This document shows, piece by piece, positions 8,988-17,778 of a DNA stretch of 64,000 nt. Position 1 is the stretch's first letter, and each line of letters starts with the position of its first letter. The notes beneath the pieces were generated by a model. The model was not told the DNA's origin. It worked only from the letters and a program-made list of their open reading frames with translations, and did not search any database. The position numbers were made by a program, and so were the translations under genes. Source of the DNA: JANXQG01 sp963804375 (GTDB lineage Bacteria > Planctomycetota > Planctomycetia > Pirellulales > Thermoguttaceae); contig CAWDQE010000014.1 of NCBI GenBank assembly GCA_963804375.1, forward strand, positions 372,001 to 436,000, in the 5' to 3' direction.

Positions 8988-9121
8988 AGATGAAATCCGA
9001 AATCTGAATGTCGAAATCTTAAACAAATACAAAGTCCAAAGGAAGAAAATCCAAGACCCCGGAAGTCTCGAACATTCGCATTTTTTTATTTTGTATTTGT
9101 TTGGGATTTCGGGTTTCATTT
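8988..9121. repeat. AT-rich imperfect palindromic repeat
   Basis: GATGAAATCCGAAATC near the left end faces GATTTCGGGTTTCAT at the right end, enclosing a region of low GC rich in AAATC/GATTT words. Composition contrasts sharply with flanking genes. A related block lies at 11753-11988. The right arm overlaps the last codons of the HAD gene at 9116. Confidence 0.6.
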
Positions 9122-9766
9122 GGTAATTCCCAACACTTCAAATAGTTTCCAATCCGCCAGGCTCTCGATCACCAGATTCGCTGCCCCGAAATCCTGACGA
9201 GCACTGTGCTCGCCGGGCACAGCGACGGTGCAGGCCCCCGCGGCGGCCGCGGCACGGCAACCGTTCTGGCTGTCTTCGAGCACGAGCATTTCCGCGGGCG
9301 GCACGCCGAAACGCCTGGCGGCCAGCAGGTAGATTTCCGGGTCCGGCTTTCCCCGGGTGATGTCTTCCGACGTGAGAATGAAACAGAACCTCGAGGACAG
9401 TTGGAAGGGGGCGAGGCAGGCCTCGGTCAGACGGCGGCCGCTGCTGGTGGCAATCGCCTTGGGGATGCCCGCCTTCTCCAGGGCAGCCAACAACTCCAGC
9501 AAGCCCGGCATGATCGCCAAACGGCCGCTCAGCAGGCCGAGAAAGATTTCGTCGCTTTCCGCGGCGAGCACGTTCCAGGCTTCATCGAGATGGTGCCAGT
9601 CGATCATGACCTCGAAGGCTGCCCGCGGCGGCAGGCCCATCATGGCGTCTTTGAGCTCCGGCGTAAACGAGCGTCCGCGTCGCGCCAGCAATTCGCTTCC
9701 CGCCAGGGTGTAGACGTCCTCGGTGTTGAACATCAGGCCGTCCATATCGAAGGTGACTGCGAGCAT
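9116..9766 (-). CDS. HAD-superfamily hydrolase, beta-phosphoglucomutase-like
   Basis: A 216-residue subfamily IA HAD with all catalytic motifs: FDMDGLMFNTED (nucleophile Asp7, acid/base Asp9), an alpha-helical cap, IATSSGRR (motif II), RGKPDPEIYLLAA (motif III lysine) and LEDSQNGCRAAAAAG (motif IV acids). The DGLMFNTE wording and the cap type are those of beta-phosphoglucomutase/2-deoxyglucose-6-phosphatase-like enzymes, which act on sugar phosphates in the cytoplasm. The exact substrate cannot be read from sequence. A tandem GGATGAR repeat begins 12 bp upstream of the ATG and no ribosome site is evident. The C-terminus is encoded in an AT-rich repeat arm. Confidence 0.85.
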   Translation of the reverse strand: MLAVTFDMDGLMFNTEDVYTLAGSELLARRGRSFTPELKDAMMGLPPRAAFEVMIDWHHLDEAWNVLAAESDEIFLGLLSGRLAIMPGLLELLAALEKAGIPKAIATSSGRRLTEACLAPFQLSSRFCFILTSEDITRGKPDPEIYLLAARRFGVPPAEMLVLEDSQNGCRAAAAAGACTVAVPGEHSARQDFGAANLVIESLADWKLFEVLGITK

Positions 9767-9778
9767 GGGGGAGAGGGG

Positions 9779-9848
9779 GGATGAGGGATGAAGGATGAAG
9801 GATGAAGGATGAGGGATGAAGGATGAGGGATGAAGGATGAGGAATGAG
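9779..9848. repeat. Tandem heptamer array, (GGATGAR)10
   Basis: Ten head-to-tail copies of the heptamer GGATGAA/GGATGAG fill 70 bp, immediately upstream of the HAD gene's start codon. The same heptamer, plus its inverted form, reappears inside a glycosyltransferase gene at 40861-40931. No spacers, so this is not CRISPR. Confidence 0.9.
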
Positions 9849-9886
9849 ACCCCCAGAGCGGGACAAGTACTGAGTACTGGGTACTC

Positions 9887-11683
9887 CTACTTCAACTTAT
9901 AAACCACGAACGAATCATTCTTATACGCTACCTTTACCGGCGGCGGCAGCAGCGGCAGACTGACTTGCGTAATGAGATAATCGGCCTGGTACTTCCTTGC
10001 CAGCGCCTGCAGCTTCGGTACCCCGGCATTGGCCAGCGACAGGTAATACTTTTCTTGCGGCGGCTGGTTGCCGGTTGAGTAAACGTCCTGGATCCGGTCC
10101 CACCACTCGTTCATGCTGGCGGCGTCTTGCGGGGTCTCTTTCCAGTTGGCCACTTCGCCGCGACCGGCATACCACTTGAAGGTAAATGCCGTGCGCGGAA
10201 TGAGGAAACGCGCGTCCGGCGGAGTATTCCGCGGGTCCGACACCCAGCGGCAAGCATCGACCCAGTCGCTGTAGTTTCGCAGCTTATCCGCCCGCGGTTG
10301 CCGGGGAAACAACGGCCGCTCCGCTCGGCCGGTCGCCCAAAGACAGGCCCACCGCCAGGCCACGCCATCGACCTGCCGATCGGCGAAGGGCGGAGCGGAG
10401 AACAGTTTGAGCACGATGCAATCGACCGCGTGAAAGGCGGCCGCCGCAATCACGGTCGCCAGGGCCACGCGCATCTTCCGTTGCACCAGCCACCGCACGC
10501 CCAGCAGCGCCAAGCCCAGCGGAATCGCCACGTCGACCAGCCGATACCAATAGAACCGCATCCAGGCGGCGGTCACGGCCCGGTCGTAAAGACCCGCGAT
10601 GACCAGGAAGAGACCGCGGAAACGATCTGGTATCGAGCCGGCGGCCAGTGCCCGATCGCAAAGACTCGGCAGGGCGATCGCCGTCCCGATCAGGGCAATG
10701 ACCACTGCCGTCGCGGTGAACCCCCGCAGTCGCCTCGCTCCGGGACCGTCGGATGCGCTCCGCCACAGCAGCAGCCACAAGCCGGCAATAAAGAGAAACG
10801 GCGGCACGAAGCCGTCGGCCCAGAACTTCGCCGGATCGAGATGATGGTTAAACCGTTCGAAGACATAAATTTGATTGGCCTGGGCTTTCACGCCCGCTTC
10901 CACTCCGTGATTCATCCATAATGCCGGTAGAAGACCGAATAAGGCCAGGAGCAGCGCGATCGACGGCGCGATCAAGCATGACACACAATCCTTGACGCAG
11001 AACCGCCGTTGCGCCGCGCCGCTTGCGGCCGGTGGATTACTAACCCGCAGCGCAAGCGAGGGTGCCTCGCTTGCGCTGCGGGTCAGTGTGTTGATCGTCT
11101 CTGCCGGGGTATCAATACTCCACTTTCGCAAGATCCATACCGTTCCCGCCGCCACGGCCGCCCAGCCGCCGACGAGGATATGAAACGCCGAGGCGACGCC
11201 CAGCAGGATCCACATTCGATTCCAGTAACCCTCGACCATGGCTTCCAGGGCGAAGAAGATCAACGCGAACGCGAACCCCTTGCCCTCCGCCCCGCCGACG
11301 ACCCATTCGCCCGCCATGTTGTAGTGTTGGAGAAGAAAGACGAAGAGCGTGGCGGTGAGGACCGAGATCCACGCCCGGGGAACGACCGCCCTGCTGAGCC
11401 GCTGCCACGACCAGGCCAGCAGGGCCCAAGTCAGCAGGCGGACGGTCCAGGCCAAGGCGGTCGGCTTCAGGATCAAGGCCAGCCAACCGACGCTGAAATA
11501 GAACACGGCATGCGTGTCGGCCGTTTGCAGGAACAAGTCGCTGGAGGCCCACCGCGGGTTCCAGTAGTGAATGGCCTTGCCCAGGTAGTACGGCTCGTTC
11601 ACCTCCGGCACGGGCCAGGCGCCCTGCAAGCAGAAGACGGCGAAAATCAGCAGCGATTCCAGGATGGCTTGACGGCGGGACAT
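9887..11683 (-). CDS. Polytopic membrane protein, DUF6798-like
   Basis: About 598 residues with roughly ten transmembrane helices, then a soluble C-terminal domain (about 420-598, with the pattern CRWVSDPRNTPPDARFLIP and YLITQVSLP). The arrangement resembles planctomycete DUF6798 proteins, which look like glycosyltransferase-C/mannosyltransferase-type membrane proteins without an assigned reaction. The ATG at 11683 is chosen because the upstream extension to 11764 is encoded by an AT-rich repeat. Residues about 200-214 (LTRSASEAPSLALRVS) are encoded by a perfect 19-bp palindrome inserted in frame between membrane segments, a repeat-derived peptide. Family call moderate. Confidence 0.7.
   Translation of the reverse strand: MSRRQAILESLLIFAVFCLQGAWPVPEVNEPYYLGKAIHYWNPRWASSDLFLQTADTHAVFYFSVGWLALILKPTALAWTVRLLTWALLAWSWQRLSRAVVPRAWISVLTATLFVFLLQHYNMAGEWVVGGAEGKGFAFALIFFALEAMVEGYWNRMWILLGVASAFHILVGGWAAVAAGTVWILRKWSIDTPAETINTLTRSASEAPSLALRVSNPPAASGAAQRRFCVKDCVSCLIAPSIALLLALFGLLPALWMNHGVEAGVKAQANQIYVFERFNHHLDPAKFWADGFVPPFLFIAGLWLLLWRSASDGPGARRLRGFTATAVVIALIGTAIALPSLCDRALAAGSIPDRFRGLFLVIAGLYDRAVTAAWMRFYWYRLVDVAIPLGLALLGVRWLVQRKMRVALATVIAAAAFHAVDCIVLKLFSAPPFADRQVDGVAWRWACLWATGRAERPLFPRQPRADKLRNYSDWVDACRWVSDPRNTPPDARFLIPRTAFTFKWYAGRGEVANWKETPQDAASMNEWWDRIQDVYSTGNQPPQEKYYLSLANAGVPKLQALARKYQADYLITQVSLPLLPPPVKVAYKNDSFVVYKLK
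11043..11083. repeat. Perfect 19-bp palindrome inside the membrane protein gene
   Basis: ACCCGCAGCGCAAGCGAGG (11043-11061), a 3-nt loop, and its exact complement (11065-11083). It is read through in frame and encodes the TRSASE...LALRV peptide. Related AACCCGAAGCG words border the element at 43249-43324. Confidence 0.9.
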
Positions 11684-11752
11684 GAATATCGAGTTTGGCA
11701 GATCGGCCGGTTCTTGGCAAGGGTGGCCTGGCTTCCGGCCGAAAGGTATAAT

Positions 11753-11988
11753 CAGAAATTCCAAATCTCAAATCCGATATTCTAAACAAGTTTCAAATCC
11801 CAAGGCTGAAAACCCCAGACGGACCGTTCCGCAGTTTCCGCAGGATCGCAATTCGGATTCCGCGCCGTTTGCCGCATTGGCTCTTCCAGCAGGGATTCGT
11901 TTGGAATTTGTTTGAGATTTGAGATTTGGAATTTGAGATTTGGAATTTGTTTGATACTTGATATTTGAGATTTGGAATTTGTTTTAAG
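11753..11988. repeat. AT-rich repeat block of GGAATTTGAGATTTG words
   Basis: Degenerate copies of TTTGAGATTTGGAATTTG run to position 11988, with inverted counterparts at 11758-11790 (AAATTCC/CAAATCTC words). It fills the divergent spacer between the membrane protein and the isomerase, so both genes must start from or next to it. It is similar to the block at 8988-9121. No promoter could be picked out within the repeats. Confidence 0.65.
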
Positions 11989-12816
11989 ATGGGCAAAATC
12001 GGCATCGGCCTGAATCTGGAAGCCGTCAGAACCTCGCACAAGTCGTTCGAGTGGGGAGTCCAGTTCGCCGCGGAACTGGGCTACGAATACATCGAGCCGA
12101 TGGTCCATTGGGGCCGGGAACTGCTCAGCGAAGCCCGCTACTTTCACAGCGTTTCCATGCTCGACGACCCGTTGCGGGTCCGCCGCGCGGTGGAAAAACA
12201 CGGACTGAAGCTCTCGGCCTTGTCGTCGCACAGCCAGCTTTCCAAGCCCGAGATCGCCGTGGAATATCTGAAGCAGGCCGCCCGCTATGCGGCCGAATGC
12301 GGGGCCCCGGTCATCAATACCCACGAGGGCCACAAGCAGGACTGGACCAGCGAAGATGAGGACTTCGTGCTCATCCGCTACTCGATCATGGAGGCCGTCA
12401 AGGTTTGCGAACCCCGCGGCATCAAACTCGGGCTGGAGATGCACCAGACCTATTCGCTCATTCCGGACAAGTACGATCGCATCTTGAATCTCGTCTCCTC
12501 GCCCAGCGTGGGCGCGAACTTCGACACGGGCAATGCCTATCTCGGCGGCATCGACCCCGTCGCCTGGCTGGAGCGGATCAAGCACCGCCTGGTGCACATG
12601 CACGCCAAGGACATCAGCGTCCAGCAATCGGAAGCCGAGCGGGGCAAGGTGATGGGCACCGCCGTCGGCTGCGCCTGCGGCGAGGGCGTGATCGACTGGG
12701 CCGGCGTCGTATCGGTCCTGCGCTCGATCCCGCAGGACATCGTGCTCAGCGTCGAATGCGGCACGCTGGACCAGGCCGCACGGAGCATCGAGTATTTAAG
12801 AAAGGCAGTGGGGTAA
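11989..12816 (+). CDS. Sugar phosphate isomerase/epimerase (TIM barrel, AP-endonuclease-2 family)
   Basis: A 275-residue xylose-isomerase-like TIM barrel. Metal-site residues of the family are visible: GLEMHQTYS (Glu), ANFDTGNAYLGG (Asp), LVHMHAKD (His) and LSVECGT (Glu). Such enzymes interconvert or epimerise sugars and inositols. The start at ATG 11989 (MGKIGIGLNLEAV) is preferred because the longer frame is encoded by the AT-rich repeat. No signal peptide, so cytoplasmic. It stands alone on the plus strand; no substrate-specific neighbour. Confidence 0.8.
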   Translation: MGKIGIGLNLEAVRTSHKSFEWGVQFAAELGYEYIEPMVHWGRELLSEARYFHSVSMLDDPLRVRRAVEKHGLKLSALSSHSQLSKPEIAVEYLKQAARYAAECGAPVINTHEGHKQDWTSEDEDFVLIRYSIMEAVKVCEPRGIKLGLEMHQTYSLIPDKYDRILNLVSSPSVGANFDTGNAYLGGIDPVAWLERIKHRLVHMHAKDISVQQSEAERGKVMGTAVGCACGEGVIDWAGVVSVLRSIPQDIVLSVECGTLDQAARSIEYLRKAVG

Positions 12817-13024
12817 GGACCTGTTGATCGCGGCGACGTAGTCCGGATAGCCGTCGTTGTCCAACGGCTCAATGAGGCAGGTCGTTTCCTTGGAGATGGT
12901 GAGCGGAAACTCGCTCGCCGCAACTTGTTGGCGGGGCCGACACGGCCCCTTTCTTGTTCGGTCAGCAACCCGGCAGTGCCAATGCACCGGCCAAAAGGAG
13001 GATTGTCAAGTACAAGCGATTCAT
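12817..13024 (-). pseudogene. Broken lipoprotein gene fragment
   Basis: From an ATG at 13024 the minus strand encodes a neat lipoprotein signal, MNRLYLTILLLAGALALPGC, ended at once by a TGA after the lipobox cysteine. In another frame the sequence continues as SKETTCLIEPLDNDGYPDYVAAIN, a pattern I associate with the N-terminus of a planctomycete protein family (KETTYLxxPLxxDGYVDYVAALN). The gene therefore has a frameshift after the signal peptide and is then cut off by the isomerase gene. Confidence 0.5.
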
Positions 13025-13108
13025 CGCGTTGGCTCCGTGGTTGTGTTTTCACCTGAGACAATAATAGCATTTTTGGGTTCTCCTCGCAATTCGCCGAAAC
13101 AAGCGATA

Positions 13109-13327
13109 TCAATGCTTCTCCCTCCCTGGCGGCGACCAGGCGGCGGGCTTGGGATTGGCCACCTTCAGCGGCGCGCTGTCGCCATGGGCCTGCTGCGCCT
13201 GCCGCAGCAACTCCATCAACTCGGCGACCTTGCCGGCGTTTCGGGCTTCGCCGGCAAGGTCGCGCATCTCGTGCGGATCGCTGTCCAGGTCGAAAAACTG
13301 GGGCTTGTCGATCAACAAATGCTATTG
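13109..13327 (-). pseudogene. C-terminal fragment of a sulfatase
   Basis: The reading LLIDKPQFFDLDSDPHEMRD, continuing LAGEARNAGKVAELMELLRQAQQ, is the standard C-terminal subdomain of planctomycete arylsulfatases (the FDLxxDPxExxNLA motif). There is no start codon other than TTG, no catalytic Cys/Ser-x-Pro-x-Arg motif, and only about 70 residues. It is a remnant of a gene normally near 450-500 residues long. Together with the lipoprotein fragment it shows the 12.8-13.4 kb interval is decayed; nothing functional was found in the rest of it. Confidence 0.65.
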
Positions 13328-13396
13328 ACCCGGGGAGTTTCGAATGATTAGCATTGCCCCGGTAATCTAAGGACCGGCCGATCCAGGGAGTATTCG

Positions 13397-14932
13397 ATGG
13401 TCTTCAGTTCCACCATTTTCTTGCTCTTCTATCTGCCGGTTGTTCTGACAGTATATCACCTGCTGTTCTTGCCCGTCCGTTGGGGCTGGCGACCGCACTT
13501 TTGGCGCAGGGTCTCGAACCTTTTCCTGGTGGCGGTCAGCCTGTTCTTCTACTTCTGGGGCGAGAACTGGCTGGTTTGGATTCTGCTCACGTCGATGACC
13601 ATCGACTACGTCTGCGCTTTGTGGATGGCGCGGGGCTTTCACCGCTGGCCCATTGCTTGTTTGTCGCCCAATGCGCCGCGGACCATGGCCCAGCGGACGG
13701 CATTACTGGTCTCGATCGTCAGCAATCTCGCTTTTCTCGGCTACTTCAAGTACTTCAATTTCGGCCTCGATTCCTACAATCGCCTTGTGGCTTCGATGAA
13801 CATGCCTTCCCTGGCGTGGCATGACGTCGTACGGGTCACCCTGCCCTTGGGAATCAGCTTTTATACATTCCAGTCGATGAGTTACACGATCGACGTTTAT
13901 CGCGGGCAGGTTGCGGCCACGCGCAACTTGATCGACTTCGCCTGTTGCATCACCGCCTTTCCGCATCTGGTTGCCGGCCCGATCATTCGTTATCGCGATC
14001 TGGCCGCGCAAGCCGTGGCGAGAACGGTCTCCACGGACCAGTTCGTCGCCGGCATCCATCGTTTTGTGGTCGGGCTCGGCAAGAAAACGCTGATCGCCAA
14101 CACCGTGGCCGTGGCCGCCGACCGCATTTTCGCCTTGCCCGCCGGAGAACTCAACTTCGGTTTGGCCTGGCTGGCGGTGATTGCCTATACCCTGCAGATA
14201 TACTTCGACTTCTCCGGCTACTCCGACATGGCGATCGGGCTGGGACGCATGCTCGGCTTCGAATTCGTCGAGAACTTCAATTATCCTTATATTGCCTGCT
14301 CGGTGCAGGATTTCTGGCGGCGGTGGCACATTTCGCTTTCCACGTGGCTCCGCGACTATGTCTATATTCCCCTGGGCGGCAGCCGCGTTTCGCTGCCAAG
14401 GGTCTATTTCAACCTCGTCATGGTCTTCTTCCTGTGTGGTTTGTGGCATGGCGCCAGTTGGTCGTTCGTGTTATGGGGCCTGTACCACGGCATGCTGCTG
14501 GCCGCCGAACGCATGGGCCTCGTGAAATTCAATCCGCGGACCGCCCCCATCCTCGGCCGCGCTTACACGTTGTTGGCGGTGATGATCGGCTGGATCCTTT
14601 TCCGGACCGAGTCGGTGAGCCTTACCCGGCAGTTCCTGGCTGCCATGGTCGGCCTCGGCCGGGGCAGCGGAACGATCCACAACGCGGCCTGGTATGCAAC
14701 GCTCGACGTCCGCATCGCCATCTTGGCCGGCACGCTCCTGGCGACCCCCATCGTGCCCGCGCTGCTGCGCGGGGTCGACCGGCGAATGGCCAGCGACAAT
14801 CGATTGTTCGACACGCTCCTGGCCATGGGCGGGGCGCTGGTGAAGGCCGCCTGGATCTTCGGGATTCTCCTGGTGTGCTGCGCTTTTCAGGCGGCGAACT
14901 CCTACAACCCGTTCATCTACTTCCGCTTTTGA
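13397..14932 (+). CDS. MBOAT-family O-acyltransferase, AlgI-like
   Basis: A 511-residue polytopic membrane protein with the AlgI landmarks: VFSSTIFLLFYLPVV at the N-terminus, LPLGISFYTFQSMSY, FDFSGYSDMAIGLGRMLG, SVQDFWRRWHISLSTWLRDY and the catalytic histidine region CGLWHGASWSFVLWGLYHG. AlgI-type proteins pass acetyl groups across the membrane for polysaccharide O-acetylation. The AlgX/AlgJ-like gene follows 79 bp later and a DUF2142 gene after that, so a three-gene operon acting on an exopolysaccharide or cell-envelope glycan is likely. I see no alginate polymerase genes, so the glycan need not be alginate. Confidence 0.9.
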   Translation: MVFSSTIFLLFYLPVVLTVYHLLFLPVRWGWRPHFWRRVSNLFLVAVSLFFYFWGENWLVWILLTSMTIDYVCALWMARGFHRWPIACLSPNAPRTMAQRTALLVSIVSNLAFLGYFKYFNFGLDSYNRLVASMNMPSLAWHDVVRVTLPLGISFYTFQSMSYTIDVYRGQVAATRNLIDFACCITAFPHLVAGPIIRYRDLAAQAVARTVSTDQFVAGIHRFVVGLGKKTLIANTVAVAADRIFALPAGELNFGLAWLAVIAYTLQIYFDFSGYSDMAIGLGRMLGFEFVENFNYPYIACSVQDFWRRWHISLSTWLRDYVYIPLGGSRVSLPRVYFNLVMVFFLCGLWHGASWSFVLWGLYHGMLLAAERMGLVKFNPRTAPILGRAYTLLAVMIGWILFRTESVSLTRQFLAAMVGLGRGSGTIHNAAWYATLDVRIAILAGTLLATPIVPALLRGVDRRMASDNRLFDTLLAMGGALVKAAWIFGILLVCCAFQAANSYNPFIYFRF

Positions 14933-15011
14933 AATTGCCCGCGTGCGGTCCTCCGCTTCCCCATCCTCGGAACCAAACCAGTTTCCGCTCATCATCCGCA
15001 GGTATTCGTCC

Positions 15012-16262
15012 ATGTCGCCGCGACAAGTCGTCCAAAAGGTTGCCAACGTGTTGACGATCCTGGCCTTCTTCGCCGCCTTGTGGCTGGTCTGGGCCGCCAG
15101 ACTCCTGCACCGCGGAGAGTCGCCCTGCCCGAATGAGAATCGCCTGCTGGCTGCCGCTCCCGACTTCCGCGCCACGCCGTTTGCCGAACTGCCCAAGAAG
15201 ATCGAGGCCTACGTCCAGGACCATCTTCCTTATCGGGCGGAGTTCATCAAGTGCCACACGTTTCTCAAGCACTGGTGCTTGGGGCTGCGCAGCGAGTCGG
15301 TCGTGATTGGAAAAGACGGTTTCCTGTTCTACGACCGCGACGGCTGCCAGACGCTGGACTACATGGGGCAGGCACCCCTCACGGCCGAGCAACTCGCCCT
15401 GTGGAAGTTGTATCTCGAGCGGCGACAGGCCTACCTGGCTGCCCGCAGTTGCCGTTACCTGTTCGTGATCGCCCCCAATGCGGCCTCCGTTTATCCCGAG
15501 AAGCTGCCGGACCATATCGCAGCAAACCAGGGAACCACGCGGCGAGAGCAACTGCTCCGCTATCTGGCCGAGCAATCATCGACGGTCGAGATACTCGACC
15601 TCGTCCCCGCCCTCCGCGACGCAAAACGCCTCGGCCCGACGTTCTATCGGGCTGATTCGCACTGGTCGGGGTTTGGCTGCCAGGTCGCTTTGCAGGAAAT
15701 CTGCGCACGTCTGCACGCTTGGTTTCCGGAAGTTCAACCGCAGCTCCTGAGCACCCATTACGAAGTCAAGGATATGCCGGCACCCACTTTCTTGTGGTTC
15801 ATGCTGCTCGGCTTCGAACCGCCCATCGCCCCTCCGCCGGAATCCACCTTGGTCCGTTGCCGACCGCCGGTTTGCCGGCAGACGGTTGCCGTTCTTCCCG
15901 GCGACTGGTCGCAACCGGATCTGGGGCCCTCGTGGGTGCCCATCATGACCGACAAGAGCGGCCCCGGACACCGTCTGCTGGTACTGGGCGATTCTTTTAT
16001 GGGGGCTGGCGTCAGCCCCACGAACGAGCGGCCCCTGGGGGACTGTTTCCAACATGCCCTGTTTCACGGGAACTCCAGTCCGGGTCGAATCCCGCAAAGC
16101 CAGTTGGAATCCATTGTCTACCAGGAGCGGCCGGACGTGGTGATTGAGGAAACGACCGAGCGGAGCATTTTGGCCCCGCCCTACGCCGCGGCGATTGCAC
16201 CAGAAGAGCGGCAGCCCGGCGGTCTGATGATAGCGGGCAAACCCCAGCCACGCGATCGATAA
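15012..16262 (+). CDS. AlgX/AlgJ-like SGNH acetyltransferase partner
   Basis: About 416 residues: one N-terminal membrane anchor (VVQKVANVLTILAFFAALWLVW), then a periplasmic domain with NRLLAAAPDF, GKDGFLFYDRDG, FYRADSHWSGFGC and LVLGDSFMGAG. The DSHW and GDSF motifs are the His/Asp and Ser blocks of the SGNH-like AlgX/AlgJ acetyltransferase fold (PF16822). It would accept acetyl groups delivered by the upstream MBOAT protein and transfer them to glycan. The ATG at 15012 (MSPRQVVQ) is preferred; the longer frame adds a non-membrane stretch. Ends 1 bp before the next gene. Confidence 0.85.
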   Translation: MSPRQVVQKVANVLTILAFFAALWLVWAARLLHRGESPCPNENRLLAAAPDFRATPFAELPKKIEAYVQDHLPYRAEFIKCHTFLKHWCLGLRSESVVIGKDGFLFYDRDGCQTLDYMGQAPLTAEQLALWKLYLERRQAYLAARSCRYLFVIAPNAASVYPEKLPDHIAANQGTTRREQLLRYLAEQSSTVEILDLVPALRDAKRLGPTFYRADSHWSGFGCQVALQEICARLHAWFPEVQPQLLSTHYEVKDMPAPTFLWFMLLGFEPPIAPPPESTLVRCRPPVCRQTVAVLPGDWSQPDLGPSWVPIMTDKSGPGHRLLVLGDSFMGAGVSPTNERPLGDCFQHALFHGNSSPGRIPQSQLESIVYQERPDVVIEETTERSILAPPYAAAIAPEERQPGGLMIAGKPQPRDR

Positions 16263-16263
16263 G

Positions 16264-17664
16264 ATGGCAGTGCTTCAAAACGACAACGGCTTCAAGGCGG
16301 CTGACGTCCTGCCCGTCTTCTTCGTGCTGGTCGTGGGGGTAATTTTCGGCGGCAGCATGGTCTTCCTGACGCCGCCCTTCAATGCTCCCGACGAGCTGGG
16401 GCACTGGCGTCGAAGTTATCACTGCTCGCTGGGGCAAGTGTATGCCTCGAGGAAGGGCGACATGGTAGGCTGCGAATTGCCGACGTCGCTATCCGAAATC
16501 TATGTTACGACCGTATCGCCAGCCCAAACCGACGCGGAGTTGCGGATTTCGGCGGAGAAACTTCGCAAAGCCTTGGCCATCCCGCTCGATCCTGCGCGGG
16601 TGCAATTCTTCCCCTTTGTGCCCATGGCCCGATATAGCCCCGTGCCCTACCTGCCGGCAGCGGCGGCCATTGCCATGGGGCGGCAGGCCGGGCTAGGTCC
16701 TCTGAATCTTTTCTACCTCGGGCGGGCCGGCACCCTCACCGGCTACTTGCTCCTGGTGGCCGCTGCGGTTTGGCTGATGCCCGTCCACCGCTGGACACTG
16801 GTGCTGCTGGCCCTGATGCCGATGTCGATCTTTCTCGCCGCGTCGCTCTCGCCCGATGCCCTTTCGATCGCGTTGTCGTTCCTGGGCATCGCGATGATTT
16901 TGCGCCTGGTCCTGCGGCCGCAAAAGGCCGGCCGCGGCAGTCTCTGGTTGCTCTTAGGGGTCCTCGTGCTCGTCGGCCTGGCGAAACCGGGCTACGTGGC
17001 GATCTCGCTGCTGTGCATGCTGATCCCCAAGGAGAAGTTCTCCGACCCGCGGCAGGGCTGGTGGATTCGCGGATTGCTGGTCGGTCTTCCGCTGGCGGTC
17101 AGCGTCGCCTGGATCGTTTCCTTGCCGGGACTCTTTTCCGTGCCGGTCCGGCCGTCCGCCGACATGAAGGCCCAGGCCCAGTGGATGCTGGAACATCCCT
17201 GGACCTATACGCAGTTGATGATGGAGAAGATTACGGAATGGAAACTGTATTCCAGAGTCATCGCCACTCTGGGCTGGAATTCGGTCTTCTTCAAGGGGGT
17301 TTATTATACGATTTACTGGGCGGCGCTGTTGGCATCGGCAGTGCTCGACGGCGGCCGAGACGACCTGCGCTTGCCGATCGGGACGCGCATCGCCTCCGTG
17401 GCGGTGTACTTCCTCATCATGATCGCGATCGCGACTCTCACCTACCTTACCTGGCACGACGTGGGGACATTGGAACTCAGCGGAATCCAGTCGCGATACT
17501 TCGTGCCGATCCTGCCGTTATTGCTCTTGCCGCTGCGCGGTCCGGCGGGCTGGGCGAGCAGCCGCTTCTCGCGCCTGCTTGTTCCGGCGATGGCAATCGT
17601 GGCCGTCCTGATTGGTGTGGGCGCCACATGGCGGACGATGGTCGCCTGTTTCTATTGGCCCTGA
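16264..17664 (+). CDS. DUF2142-family membrane protein
   Basis: 466 residues, about ten transmembrane helices. After the first helix comes TPPFNAPDELGHWRRSYHCS, the family's acidic loop motif (NAPDExxH) that places it with GT-C-fold glycosyltransferase-like DUF2142 proteins; SPDALSIALSFL in a later segment is also typical. GT-C enzymes use polyprenyl-linked sugar donors on the outer face of the membrane. The start is 1 bp after the stop of the AlgX-like gene, so translation is coupled and the three genes probably modify the same polymer. Confidence 0.8.
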   Translation: MAVLQNDNGFKAADVLPVFFVLVVGVIFGGSMVFLTPPFNAPDELGHWRRSYHCSLGQVYASRKGDMVGCELPTSLSEIYVTTVSPAQTDAELRISAEKLRKALAIPLDPARVQFFPFVPMARYSPVPYLPAAAAIAMGRQAGLGPLNLFYLGRAGTLTGYLLLVAAAVWLMPVHRWTLVLLALMPMSIFLAASLSPDALSIALSFLGIAMILRLVLRPQKAGRGSLWLLLGVLVLVGLAKPGYVAISLLCMLIPKEKFSDPRQGWWIRGLLVGLPLAVSVAWIVSLPGLFSVPVRPSADMKAQAQWMLEHPWTYTQLMMEKITEWKLYSRVIATLGWNSVFFKGVYYTIYWAALLASAVLDGGRDDLRLPIGTRIASVAVYFLIMIAIATLTYLTWHDVGTLELSGIQSRYFVPILPLLLLPLRGPAGWASSRFSRLLVPAMAIVAVLIGVGATWRTMVACFYWP

Positions 17665-17778
17665 TGGAGAGGCCGAGTTGCTGAAGGCTTGTCCAAAGCG
17701 CGGTCAGCCTGTTGTTCGCGTCATTGACGTAGCCTCCCTGCGTGCCCCCTTCCACCCGTGCCGCAGACCAGGGCCGAC

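Noticed and set aside
9779..9848. CRISPR-like array
   Set aside because: Heptamers are directly contiguous without spacers; a simple tandem repeat.
12537..13112. 191-codon minus-strand frame over the isomerase 3' end
   Set aside because: Mostly antisense to the isomerase; the real content of that strand is the lipoprotein fragment in another frame.
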